DNA of 64,000 nt from the NCBI RefSeq assembly GCF_002934065.1, contig NZ_CP018049.1, positions 4,772,501 to 4,836,500 of the forward strand. The letters are read 5' to 3'. The position numbers and the translations under genes were made by a program. Every line of letters starts with the position of its first letter. The stretch's first letter is position 1. The stretch is from Pseudomonas orientalis. GTDB taxonomy: Bacteria > Pseudomonadota > Gammaproteobacteria > Pseudomonadales > Pseudomonadaceae. Positions 43,805 to 52,660 of the stretch are shown in pieces. A model generated the notes under the pieces. It ran no database searches, was not told the DNA's origin, and saw only the letters and a list, made by a program, of their open reading frames with translations.

Positions 43805-45214
43805 TTACAGCGGCTTGCCCCGATTGCCATGCTGGCTGACAAACGCCTGCACAGCTTTCAGGTCGTTAGCCAACACCGTGCAACGCTCTTCACGCTCGAA
43901 CAGATCCGCCAGGTGCTGCGGCAGCTCCAGCGCCTTGCCAACACCGGCCTTTTCCACCGCTTCGGGGAATTTCACCGGGTGCGCAGTGCCAAGGATCACC
44001 ATCGGGATATCCAGGCTGCGACGGCACTCGCGGGCGGCCTTCACACCGATGGCGGTGTGCGGGTCGAGCAGCTCGCCGGTCTGGGCATAGACTTCAGCGA
44101 TGGTTTCGCATGTCTGCGCGTCGTCCACGGCCAGGGAATCGAACAGCTTGCGGGTTTCGGTCCAGCGCTCTTGCTCGACGCTGAAACCGCCACCTTGCTT
44201 GAAGCTGTTCATCAGCTCGGCCAACGCCGCGCCGTTGCGACCGTGCATGTCGAACAGCAGGCGTTCGAAGTTCGACGAGACCATGATGTCCATCGACGGC
44301 GACAGCGTGGCGTGCAGGGTTTCCTTGACATACCCGTTGCCGCTCATGAAACGGTGCAGGATGTCGTTGCGGTTGGTCGCGACGATCAACTGATTGACCG
44401 GCAGCCCCATGTTGCGCGCCAGGTAGCCGGCGAAGATATCGCCGAAGTTGCCGGTCGGCACCGAGAACGATACTGAACGCGCCGGGCCGCCGAGCTGCAG
44501 GGAGGCGTGGAAGTAGTAGACGATCTGGGCCATGATCCGCGCCCAGTTGATCGAGTTCACCGCCACCAGGCGCGTGCCCTTGAGAAAGCTCTGGTCGGCA
44601 AAGCTGTTCTTGACCATTTCCTGGCAGTCATCGAAGTTGCCTTCGATGGCAATGTTGTGGATGTTCTCACCGAAAATGGTGGTCATCTGGCGACGCTGCA
44701 CCTCCGACACGCGCTTGTGCGGGTGCAGGATGAAGATGTCGACGTTTTCGCAGTGCTTGCATCCTTCAATGGCCGCCGAACCGGTATCGCCGGAGGTAGC
44801 GCCCATGATCACTACGCGCTCGCCGCGTTTTTCCAGTACGTAGTCGAGCAGGCGACCCAGCAATTGCAGGGCAAAGTCCTTGAACGCCAGGGTCGGGCCG
44901 TGGAACAGCTCAAGCACCCACTCGTTGCCGTTCAACTGGCGCAGGGGCGCAATGGCGCTGTGGGAAAACACGCCGTACGTCTCTTCCAGGATCTTCTTGA
45001 AATCCGCGTCCGGAATGCTGCCGGTGACGAACGGGCGCATCACCCGGAACGCCAGCTCGTGGTACGGCAGGCCGGCCCAGGAAGCGATTTCTTCCTGGGT
45101 GAAGCGTGGCAGGTTTTCCGGCACGTACAGGCCGCCGTCGGTGGCAAGGCCTGCCAGCAGAACGTCTTCGAAATTCAGGGCCGGTGCCTGGCCGCGGGTG
45201 CTGATGTAACGCAT
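43805..45214 (-). CDS. thrC: Threonine synthase
   Basis: 469 aa, the longer proteobacterial/fungal-type ThrC. The PLP-lysine region is FHGPTLAFKDFALQLLG, and the phosphate-binding loop is IMGATSGDTGSAAIEG. The N-terminal MRYISTRGQAPALNFEDVL is typical. It converts O-phosphohomoserine to threonine. It lies 66 bp after hom in the same operon. Confidence 0.98.
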   Translation of the reverse strand: MRYISTRGQAPALNFEDVLLAGLATDGGLYVPENLPRFTQEEIASWAGLPYHELAFRVMRPFVTGSIPDADFKKILEETYGVFSHSAIAPLRQLNGNEWVLELFHGPTLAFKDFALQLLGRLLDYVLEKRGERVVIMGATSGDTGSAAIEGCKHCENVDIFILHPHKRVSEVQRRQMTTIFGENIHNIAIEGNFDDCQEMVKNSFADQSFLKGTRLVAVNSINWARIMAQIVYYFHASLQLGGPARSVSFSVPTGNFGDIFAGYLARNMGLPVNQLIVATNRNDILHRFMSGNGYVKETLHATLSPSMDIMVSSNFERLLFDMHGRNGAALAELMNSFKQGGGFSVEQERWTETRKLFDSLAVDDAQTCETIAEVYAQTGELLDPHTAIGVKAARECRRSLDIPMVILGTAHPVKFPEAVEKAGVGKALELPQHLADLFEREERCTVLANDLKAVQAFVSQHGNRGKPL

Positions 45215-45280
45215 GACTGGCTCCTTTGAAACATTTTCGAACAGGGGCCGCCGAACGCTCGGGGCCCCTGGAACAATCGG

Positions 45281-46585
45281 TTAGTTCAAGTGCTCGACGC
45301 GGATACGAACGACCGGGCCCACTACGCCTTGCAAGGCTTCCAGGGCGGCGATGGCATCGTTGATATGCTGCTCGAGCACGCGATGGGTCAGCAGGATCAT
45401 CGGCACCTGGCCGTTCTGTTCCTCGACTTCCTTTTGCATGATCGATTCGATGTTGATGCCGCGCTCCGACAGGATGCTCGCCACCTGGGCCAGCACGCCG
45501 GGATGATCCTGGGCCTGGATGCGCAGGTAGTAGGCACTTTCGCAGGCTTCGATCGGCAGGATCGGGTGGGCCGACAGCGAATCCGGCTGGAAGGCCAGGT
45601 GCGGCACGCGGTTTTCCGGGTCGCTGGTCATGGCGCGAACCACGTCCACCAGGTCGGCGATTACCGACGAAGCGGTCGGCTCCATCCCGGCACCGGCGCC
45701 GTAGAACAGGGTGGAGCCGGCGGCGTCACCGTTGACCATCACCGCGTTCATCACGCCATTGACGTTGGCGATCAGGCGGTCGGCGGGGATCAGTGTCGGG
45801 TGCACACGCAATTCGATACCGGCCGGGGTGCTGCGTGCCACACCGAGGTGCTTGATGCGGTAGCCCAGGGCTTCGGCGTAGTTCACGTCGGCGGTGGTCA
45901 GTTTGGTGATGCCTTCGGTGTAGGCCTTGTCGAACTGCAGCGGGATGCCAAAGGCGATGGACGCCAGGATGGTCAGCTTGTGGGCCGCATCAATGCCTTC
46001 CACGTCAAAGGTCGGGTCGGCTTCGGCATAACCCAGGGCCTGGGCTTCGGCCAGCACGTCTTCGAAGGTGCGGCCCTTTTCGCGCATTTCGGTCAGGATG
46101 AAGTTACCGGTGCCGTTGATGATGCCGGCCACCCAATTGATGCGGTTGGCGGACAGGCCTTCACGAATCGCCTTGATCACCGGGATGCCGCCGGCCACGG
46201 CGGCTTCGAACGCCACGATCACGCCCTTCTCACGGGCCTTGGCGAAGATTTCGTTACCGTGCACGGCGATCAGCGCCTTGTTGGCGGTGACCACGTGCTT
46301 GCCGTTCTCGATGGCCTTGAGCACCAGCTCGCGGGCCACGGTATAGCCGCCTACCAGTTCGATGACAATATCGATCTCAGGGTTGGTGGCCACGGCGAAC
46401 ACATCGTTGGTAATTGCAATACCGGTCGTTTCGAACTGAGGCTTTGGCGAACGTGTGGCGATCTGCGCCACTTCAATCTCGCGCCCTGCACGGCGGGAAA
46501 TTTCTTCGGCGTTACGCTGAAGTACGTTGAAGGTGCCGCCACCGACGGTCCCTAACCCACAGATGCCTACTTTGACCGGTTTCAC
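45281..46585 (-). CDS. hom: Homoserine dehydrogenase
   Basis: 434 aa from GTG 46585, chosen because GGGGAG lies just upstream; an ATG 57 bp earlier has weaker support. The NAD(P)-binding loop is VGICGLGTVGGGTFNVL, and the catalytic-domain signature is GIINGTGNFILTEM. A C-terminal ACT domain (about 350-425, HPGVLAQVASILSERGINIE) should bind threonine for feedback control. It reduces aspartate semialdehyde to homoserine. Confidence 0.97.
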   Translation of the reverse strand: MKPVKVGICGLGTVGGGTFNVLQRNAEEISRRAGREIEVAQIATRSPKPQFETTGIAITNDVFAVATNPEIDIVIELVGGYTVARELVLKAIENGKHVVTANKALIAVHGNEIFAKAREKGVIVAFEAAVAGGIPVIKAIREGLSANRINWVAGIINGTGNFILTEMREKGRTFEDVLAEAQALGYAEADPTFDVEGIDAAHKLTILASIAFGIPLQFDKAYTEGITKLTTADVNYAEALGYRIKHLGVARSTPAGIELRVHPTLIPADRLIANVNGVMNAVMVNGDAAGSTLFYGAGAGMEPTASSVIADLVDVVRAMTSDPENRVPHLAFQPDSLSAHPILPIEACESAYYLRIQAQDHPGVLAQVASILSERGINIESIMQKEVEEQNGQVPMILLTHRVLEQHINDAIAALEALQGVVGPVVRIRVEHLN

Positions 46586-46713
46586 TGAAAACTCCCCATG
46601 AAACGGCCGACGCGAGGTCGGCCGTGGAACACAGCCGCACAACTGCGGCTCTCAATTAACGACCCGCCGACGGTTCGGCGGATCATGCTCGTCAAAGGCT
46701 CGACGATTAATGC

Positions 46714-47445
46714 TTACTTGGCACCCAGTGCCAGTTTGGCAACTTGTGGTGCAGGCTGGTAGCCCGGAATCACCTGGCCGTCTGCCAAAACGATGGCCGG
46801 TGTGCCGTTAACACCGATGGACTGGCCCAGGGCGAACTGCTTGGAAACCGGATTGGCGCATTTGGCCGCCTTGATTTCCTTGCCATCGACCATCTTGTCC
46901 ATGGCCGCCTTCTTGTCGGCCGAGCACCAGACCGCCTGCAACTGCTCATCGCCTGGCGAACCGAGGCCCTGGCGTGGGAACGCGACGTAGCGTACCTCCA
47001 CACCCAGCTTGTTCAGCGCCGGCACTTCGGCGTGCAGCTTGTGGCAGTACGGGCAGGTAGTGTCAGTGAACACGGTGATGTGGGTCTTGGTCTCGCCGAT
47101 GGCCGGATACACCACGGTTTCAGCCACCGGAATACCATTGATCAGCTTGGACACGCCGAGGCGTTCGGCTTTCTCGGTCAGGTTGACCGGCTTGCCGTCC
47201 TTGAGCTGGAACAGGTAGCCCTGAACGATGTACTGGCCGTCTGCACTGGCGTACAGCACGCGGCTGCCCTTGAGCTTGACTTCGTACAGACCGGCCATGG
47301 GGCTGGCGCTGATGCTTTCGATGGGGGTCTCGAGTTGCAGGTTGACCAGGCTCTTGCGAATGGCCTGCTCGGCCGCATCGTCGGCGACGGCAAAGGTGGA
47401 AACCAACGCAATGGCTGCGGCGGCAATAATCTGGGTCAAGCGCAT
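46714..47445 (-). CDS. dsbC: Thiol:disulfide interchange protein DsbC
   Basis: 243 aa from ATG 47445. A signal peptide is cleaved near FAVADDA. The N-terminal dimerisation domain covers about 23-80. The thioredoxin domain carries the active site CPYC at 131-134 and a cis-Pro in GVNGTPAIVL. A second Cys pair (VWCSADKK, AAKCANP) matches the structural disulfide. It isomerises wrong disulfides in the periplasm and is kept reduced by DsbD. It lies upstream of hom in a xerD-dsbC-hom-thrC array conserved in Pseudomonas. Confidence 0.97.
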   Translation of the reverse strand: MRLTQIIAAAAIALVSTFAVADDAAEQAIRKSLVNLQLETPIESISASPMAGLYEVKLKGSRVLYASADGQYIVQGYLFQLKDGKPVNLTEKAERLGVSKLINGIPVAETVVYPAIGETKTHITVFTDTTCPYCHKLHAEVPALNKLGVEVRYVAFPRQGLGSPGDEQLQAVWCSADKKAAMDKMVDGKEIKAAKCANPVSKQFALGQSIGVNGTPAIVLADGQVIPGYQPAPQVAKLALGAK

Positions 47446-47586
47446 GGGAACTCCTGAAGGCAGATGCAGGGACGGGTGCACGTACGCCGATTGGAAACTG
47501 GGGCGCGGACCGTCGCCTTTGCGAACCGGCAAAGCCTACCACAGTTGGGCCGCAGGGCAGCCCGCAGCCGGACAAATTGGGATTTT

Positions 47587-48483
47587 TCAGCCGCGTGGAT
47601 GGTGCCTGGCGTGCATTTCCTGCAAGCGCGCCCGTGCCACGTGGGTGTAAATCTGGGTGGTGGACAAGTCACTGTGCCCGAGCAGCATCTGCACCACACG
47701 CAAATCCGCGCCGTGGTTGAGCAAATGCGTGGCGAATGCATGGCGCAAGGTATGGGGCGACAGCGTCTTGCCGATTCCGGCGACCCTGGCCTGGTGCTTG
47801 ATGCGATGCCAGAAGGTCTGACGGGTCATCTGCTCGCCGCGCAGGCTGGGGAACAGCACATCGCTGGGACGGCCACCGAGCAGTTCGTGACGCGCATCGC
47901 GCAGGTAACGCTCGACCCACACAATCGCCTCCTCGCCCATCGGCACCAGGCGTTCCTTGCTGCCCTTGCCCATCACCCGCAACACGCCCTGGCGCAGGTT
48001 GACCTGCTCCAGGGTCAGGCTGATCAGCTCGGTGACCCGCAGGCCGCAGGCGTAGAGCACTTCCAGCATGGCGCGGTCGCGCTGGCCGATGGCCTCACTG
48101 AGATCCGGCGCGGCTAACAGAGCCTCCACGTCAGCTTCCGACAAGGATTTAGGAAGAGGCCTACCTAATTGCGGCATATCCACTTGTAGAGTTGGATCGA
48201 CTGCGATGAGCTTTTCACGCAACAGGTAGCGATAAAAGCCACGTACACCGGAGAGAAATCTCGCGGTGGATCGCGGCTTGTAATGTTGCTCGAGGCGCCA
48301 GGCCAAGTGATCGAGGATCAGCTCGCGCCCGGCATTGATCAGCTCCAGGTTTTTCTCCTGCAGCCACCCGTTGAACAGGGCCAGGTCGCTGCGGTAAGCC
48401 TGGCGCGTGTTGTCGGAGAGGCCTTTTTCCAACCAAAGGGCGTCAAGGAAGCGGTCAATCAGGGGGTGGTCAATGGCGGGCAT
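47587..48483 (-). CDS. xerD: Tyrosine recombinase XerD
   Basis: 298 aa. The N-terminal core-binding domain is followed by the catalytic domain, with Arg in YACGLRVTELISL, the H-x-x-R box in SPHTLRHAFATHLL and the nucleophile Tyr in LSTTQIYTHV. With XerC it resolves chromosome dimers at dif, activated by FtsK. This is the chromosomal housekeeping copy, not a phage integrase: length and context fit XerD. Confidence 0.97.
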   Translation of the reverse strand: MPAIDHPLIDRFLDALWLEKGLSDNTRQAYRSDLALFNGWLQEKNLELINAGRELILDHLAWRLEQHYKPRSTARFLSGVRGFYRYLLREKLIAVDPTLQVDMPQLGRPLPKSLSEADVEALLAAPDLSEAIGQRDRAMLEVLYACGLRVTELISLTLEQVNLRQGVLRVMGKGSKERLVPMGEEAIVWVERYLRDARHELLGGRPSDVLFPSLRGEQMTRQTFWHRIKHQARVAGIGKTLSPHTLRHAFATHLLNHGADLRVVQMLLGHSDLSTTQIYTHVARARLQEMHARHHPRG

Positions 48484-48591
48484 GGTTACTCAAGCGACGC
48501 GGCACGGGGCTCGGCGCCCTTTTATTTAGTGAACTGTGGCAAGGGCCACTAGTCTTTCATAGCCCGCTACTTCTAGGAACAGGAAGCTTTA

Positions 48592-50391
48592 ATGAACGAA
48601 CAACAGATCTTGTTGGCTTTCGGCGGTATCGGTGTGGCCGCGCTCGGCTGCCAATGGCTGGCCTGGCGCCTGAAGTTGCCGGCGATTCTGTTTCTGTTAT
48701 TGAGCGGAATCCTGGCGGGGCCGGTACTCGGCTGGCTCGACCCGCAGGAAATGTTCGGCCCGCTGCTGATGCCATTGGTGTCGCTGGCGGTCGCACTGAT
48801 CCTGTTTGAAGGCAGCCTGACGCTGCATCTGTCGGAATGGAAGGAGATCGGCAGCGTGGTTCACCGACTGGTGACCCTTGGCGCACTGACGACCTGGGCG
48901 GTGATTACCGTGGCAACCCACTGGCTGTTGGGTTTCGACTGGATGCTGGCGCTGCTGTTCGGCACCCTGACGCTGGTCACAGGCCCGACCGTCATCGTGC
49001 CGATGTTGCGCGTGGTACGCCCCAAGGCGTCCATCGCCAATATCCTGCGCTGGGAAGGCATTGTCATCGATCCGATCGGTGCGCTGCTGGCCGTGGTGGT
49101 CTACAGCTTTATCATTGCCAGCGCGTCGGGCGATGGCCTGAGTCACAGCCTGCTGACTTTTGGCGGCGTCATCCTGTGCGGCAGCCTGTTCGGGATTGCC
49201 GGGGGCTGGGTGCTGGGCCTGGTGATGCGCCGCCAGTGGCTGCCGGAATACCTGCATAACCTGGCCACCCTGGCGGCGGTGCTGGGGGTGTTCATCGCCT
49301 CCAATGAGGTCATGCATGAGTCCGGCCTGCTGGCGGTGACGCTGATGGGCATGTGGATGGCCAACATGAAGGGCGTGGACGTGCGGCACATCCTGCACTT
49401 CAAGGAGAACCTCAGCGTTCTGCTGATTTCCGGCTTGTTTATCCTGCTGGCGGCGCGCCTGGACCTGAACGCATTGATCGCCCTGGGGCCGTTTGTGCTG
49501 ATTCTGCTGCTGATCATTCAGTTCATTGCGCGCCCGCTGAACGTTGCTGTGTCGACCGTCGGCTCGAAACTGAGCTGGCGCGAACGCGCACTGCTGGCCT
49601 GGATCGCCCCGCGCGGGATTGTGGCCGCAGCGGTGTCGGCGATTTTTGCGATTCGCCTGGATGAGGCCGGCCACGAAGGTGCGTTGTTGCTGGTGCCGCT
49701 GACGTTTGCGGTGATTATCGGCACGGTGGTGCTGCAAAGCGCGACTGCACGCCCTCTGGCCCGCTTGTTGAAAGTAGCCGAACCCGCGCCCAGCGGCTTT
49801 CTGATCGTCGGCGCCAACGGCCCGGCCCGCATCCTCGGCAAAGCCCTGCAACAGTTGGGCAGCCGAGTGCTGCTGACCGATTCAAGCTGGGAAAACATTC
49901 GCGCCAGCCGCATGGAAGGGCTGCCGACCTACTTCGGCAACCCGGCATCACAGCATGCCGAGTCCCATCTGGACCTGGTCGGTCTCGGGCATTTGCTCGC
50001 GCTGTCACCTTCCGGCGAATTGAATACCCTGGCCACCATGCGCTTTCGTCATGACTTCGGGCATCGCCTGTTCGCCTTGGCCAACAGCCAGGAAAGCCGT
50101 CGCACCGACAAGCACCGGGCCAGCGGCGAGCACCGTGGGCACTTGCTGGGCAGCCAGCCGCTGAGCTACACCAAACTCGCCAGCCTGCTGGGGCAAGGCG
50201 CCGAGCTGTATACCACGCAGCTGACCGATGGGTTTGGCTGGAGCGATTACCAGGCACTGCATGGGGAACGGGCGACGCTGCTGTTTGCCCGCGACAACAG
50301 CGGCTGGGTGCATGTGGTCACGCCAGAGAGCGATATGAAACCGCTGGCGGGATGGACATTACTGGCAGTCATTCAGCCTGGTCAGGCCTGA
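48592..50391 (+). CDS. Cation:proton antiporter (CPA1/NhaP type) with C-terminal regulatory domain
   Basis: 599 aa. About 12-13 membrane segments occupy residues 1-400, including LLSGILAGPVLGWLDP and LTLVTGPTVIVPMLRVV, a TGPT variant of the usual ND or DD ion-binding motif region. The GIVAAAVSAIFAIRL segment is typical of the NhaP/KefB group. A cytoplasmic TrkA-N-like nucleotide-binding domain (GFLIVGANGPARILGKALQQ) and a C-terminal tail follow. It probably exchanges Na+ or K+ for H+. Ion specificity is not evident. It is divergent from xerD. Confidence 0.88.
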   Translation: MNEQQILLAFGGIGVAALGCQWLAWRLKLPAILFLLLSGILAGPVLGWLDPQEMFGPLLMPLVSLAVALILFEGSLTLHLSEWKEIGSVVHRLVTLGALTTWAVITVATHWLLGFDWMLALLFGTLTLVTGPTVIVPMLRVVRPKASIANILRWEGIVIDPIGALLAVVVYSFIIASASGDGLSHSLLTFGGVILCGSLFGIAGGWVLGLVMRRQWLPEYLHNLATLAAVLGVFIASNEVMHESGLLAVTLMGMWMANMKGVDVRHILHFKENLSVLLISGLFILLAARLDLNALIALGPFVLILLLIIQFIARPLNVAVSTVGSKLSWRERALLAWIAPRGIVAAAVSAIFAIRLDEAGHEGALLLVPLTFAVIIGTVVLQSATARPLARLLKVAEPAPSGFLIVGANGPARILGKALQQLGSRVLLTDSSWENIRASRMEGLPTYFGNPASQHAESHLDLVGLGHLLALSPSGELNTLATMRFRHDFGHRLFALANSQESRRTDKHRASGEHRGHLLGSQPLSYTKLASLLGQGAELYTTQLTDGFGWSDYQALHGERATLLFARDNSGWVHVVTPESDMKPLAGWTLLAVIQPGQA

Positions 50392-50417
50392 GGGCGCACG
50401 GCACAAATCGCAGGCAC

Positions 50418-50446
50418 AAAAAAGCAGCCCGCAGGCTGCTTTTTTC
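50418..50446. terminator. Bidirectional terminator between antiporter gene and rplS
   Basis: The AAAAAAGCAGCC / GGCTGCTTTTTT stem has a CGCA loop. It is symmetric and so serves both converging transcripts. Confidence 0.93.
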
Positions 50447-50464
50447 TGCATCGGGAAGCTGGAC

Positions 50465-50815
50465 TTAAGCCAGTTTTTCCTTGATGCGAGCTGCTTTACC
50501 GGACAGGTCACGCAGGTAGTACAGCTTGGCTTTGCGTACGTCACCGCGACGTTTCACAGCCATGCTGTCGATTTGCGGGCTGTAGGTCTGGAAAGTACGC
50601 TCTACGCCAACACCGTTGGAGATTTTACGAACAGTGAAAGCACTGTTCACACCACGGTTACGCTTGGCGATTACCACGCCTTCGAACGCTTGCAGACGCG
50701 AACGGTCGCCTTCCTTCACTTTCACCTGAACGACAATGGTGTCGCCCGGGGCAAAGGTAGGGATCTCTTTGGTCATCTGCTCTGCTTCGAGTGCAAGGAT
50801 GATTTTGTTAGTCAT
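50465..50815 (-). CDS. rplS: 50S ribosomal protein L19
   Basis: 116 aa. L19 motifs include [37 protein letters not shown] and [13 protein letters not shown]. It is the last gene of the rpsP-rimM-trmD-rplS operon, 45 bp after trmD. Confidence 0.99.
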
Positions 50816-50860
50816 GCTGTGCTCCTAAGGTAAGTCAATGGACCTACCATCGATACGTTG

Positions 50861-51613
50861 TTAACTATCGTCCCGCGCGAGGATGTATTCCTCGAGCAGC
50901 TTCTTCTCTTCTCCAGAAAGCGAGCGGCTTTCCAGAAGATCGGCGCGTCGTTCATAGGTCCGACCAAGGGACTGCTGTAAACGCCAACGCCGGATGTGTG
51001 CGTGATTGCCACTTAGCAATACGTCGGGAACACGCTGATCCGCATACACCTCCGGACGGGTGTAGTGCGGGCAATCCAGCAAACCATCCGTGAAGGAATC
51101 TTCCTCCGCGGAGTCCGCATGCCCTAAAGCTCCAGGCAGCAGTCGTGTAACCGCATCTATCAGGACCATCGCCGGCAGCTCGCCGCCAGACAGGACATAG
51201 TCCCCAATCGACCACTCTTCATCGACATGAGCTTCAATAAAACGCTCGTCAATGCCTTCATAGCGACCGGCAATCAGGATCAGTGCCTCCTCATTCGCCA
51301 GTTCGCCTACCGCAGCCTGTTTCAGCTGACGGCCTTGAGGGGACAGGTAAATTACCTTCGCCTTCTCCCCGGCGGCTGCCTTGGCCTGGGCCAACGCGTC
51401 TTCCAGGGGCTTGATCTTCATCACCATGCCCGGGCCACCGCCAAATGGGCGATCGTCCACAGTGTGATGTCGATCCGTCGTGTAGTCTCGCGGGTTCCAA
51501 CAGGTAAGCTGCAACAGCCCCTGTTTCACCGCCCGACTGGTGATGCCGTACTCGCTGATGGCGGAGAACATCTCGGGAAACAAACTGATCACTTCAATGC
51601 GCAAATTAGCCAC
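50861..51613 (-). CDS. trmD: tRNA (guanine-37-N1)-methyltransferase TrmD
   Basis: 250 aa from GTG 51613, two bases after the rimM stop; an ATG at 51634 would overlap rimM. It has the SPOUT trefoil-knot motifs ISLFPEMFSAISEYGIT, DDRPFGGGPGMVMK, YEGIDERFIE and YVLSGGELPAMVLIDAV. It methylates G37 of tRNAs reading CNN codons, preventing +1 frameshifting. Translation is probably coupled to rimM. Confidence 0.98.
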   Translation of the reverse strand: MANLRIEVISLFPEMFSAISEYGITSRAVKQGLLQLTCWNPRDYTTDRHHTVDDRPFGGGPGMVMKIKPLEDALAQAKAAAGEKAKVIYLSPQGRQLKQAAVGELANEEALILIAGRYEGIDERFIEAHVDEEWSIGDYVLSGGELPAMVLIDAVTRLLPGALGHADSAEEDSFTDGLLDCPHYTRPEVYADQRVPDVLLSGNHAHIRRWRLQQSLGRTYERRADLLESRSLSGEEKKLLEEYILARDDS

Positions 51614-51615
51614 GC

Positions 51616-52152
51616 TTAGAAGTCCGCGTTCCATTCCACCTTCATCTCGCCCGCTGCGAGGTCGACGGCCAACACGCACTGCCCGGTATAGGGCAACAGG
51701 CGTTCGCGATCATCCAGGCTGCCAGCGCAAGGCTTGACCACCATTACATCATTGGCGCCGGTTTCCAGAAGATGATCGATTTTCCCGAGCAGTTGCCCGA
51801 GTTGATCAATAACCTTCAGACCTTCCAGCTGGTACCAGTAGTACTCGCCGTCGGTCAATTCAGGGAACAGGTTGCGCGGCACGCAGATCTCGTAACCGGC
51901 CAGAAGACGAGCTTCTTCACGATCATCAAGACCCTTGAGCTTTGCGACCAGGAACTTATCGCTCCCGCGTCCACTGACCAGCTCGACCTGTTTCACGCTG
52001 CCTTCGCGCTTGAGCGTCCAGGTTTTGTACTGCAACAGGTTTTCAGTCGGATCAGTAAAGGAATACACCTTCACTTCGCCGCGAACGCCATGAACAGAGT
52101 AAATCTTGCCGATAACGATCAAATCATCAGCAACAGTTGGCGTCGCGTTCAT
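51616..52152 (-). CDS. rimM: Ribosome maturation factor RimM
   Basis: 178 aa. The N-terminal RimM domain is VIGKIYSVHGVRGEVKVYSFTD, and the C-terminal PRC-barrel contains EYYWYQLEGLKVID. It binds S19 during 30S head assembly. It begins 5 bp after rpsP. Confidence 0.98.
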   Translation of the reverse strand: MNATPTVADDLIVIGKIYSVHGVRGEVKVYSFTDPTENLLQYKTWTLKREGSVKQVELVSGRGSDKFLVAKLKGLDDREEARLLAGYEICVPRNLFPELTDGEYYWYQLEGLKVIDQLGQLLGKIDHLLETGANDVMVVKPCAGSLDDRERLLPYTGQCVLAVDLAAGEMKVEWNADF

Positions 52153-52157
52153 ATTGC

Positions 52158-52409
52158 TCAGGCTGCGGCCTTAGCCGAGTCTTTCAACAGCTTGGCAACG
52201 CGCTCGGATGGCTGTGCACCAACGCTCAGCCAGTAGGCTACGCGCTCTTGGTTCACGGACAGACGAACTTCCTGACCGCGAGCGATCGGGTTGAAGAAGC
52301 CAACTTGTTCCTTGTGAGAGCCGTCACGTGGGTTGCGGCTGTCAGTTACGGTCAAGTGGTAAAACGGGCGCTTTTTGGAGCCGCCAAGGGCAAGACGGAT
52401 TGTTAGCAT
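52158..52409 (-). CDS. rpsP: 30S ribosomal protein S16
   Basis: 83 aa. It has the N-terminal MLTIRLALGGSKKRPFYHL and FFNPIARGQE motifs. It is the first gene of the rpsP-rimM-trmD-rplS operon, driven from the promoter at 52482-52509. Confidence 0.99.
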   Translation of the reverse strand: MLTIRLALGGSKKRPFYHLTVTDSRNPRDGSHKEQVGFFNPIARGQEVRLSVNQERVAYWLSVGAQPSERVAKLLKDSAKAAA

Positions 52410-52481
52410 GTGAACATCGTTCCTGTAGTCGGTGCTGCAAATCTAAATGCACAGCGGGCATAGGTGCCCGAAAGGCCGCAT

Positions 52482-52509
52482 ATTCTAAGGAATATCCGGA
52501 CTTTTGCAA
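52482..52509 (-). promoter_or_regulatory. Sigma-70 promoter of the rpsP operon
   Basis: On the minus strand, -35 TTGCAA (52504-52509), a 16-bp spacer and -10 TAGAAT (52482-52487). A leader of about 65 nt with a small GGGCACCTATGCCC hairpin precedes rpsP. Confidence 0.72.
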
Positions 52510-52559
52510 ATGTCTTTTTCCGGCGCCTACCCGCGTGCCATTCAGATCTGCTATAGAGC

Positions 52560-52652
52560 CGTCGGTTAAAACGGCAGGTCAGCGCCCGCCAATGGCGGGT
52601 TTGCTGGAGATCCCGCATCCCTGCGGGTCGGAGCGCAAGCTGGGCTCGCGCT
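52560..52652 (-). terminator. Hairpin cluster between ffh and rpsP
   Basis: On the minus strand, three hairpins follow the ffh stop: GAGCGC/GCGCTC, ACCCGCA/TGCGGGA and AACCCGCC/GGCGGG. They are succeeded by CCGTTTTAACCGACGG. There is no long T run directly after a stem, so termination of ffh is likely but not textbook. Confidence 0.45.
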
Positions 52653-52660
52653 CGAATTCT

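Noticed and set aside
47587..48483. Tyrosine recombinase as a sign of a mobile island
   Set aside because: Length, motifs and the dsbC-hom-thrC context identify housekeeping XerD. There are no att-like repeats or phage genes around.
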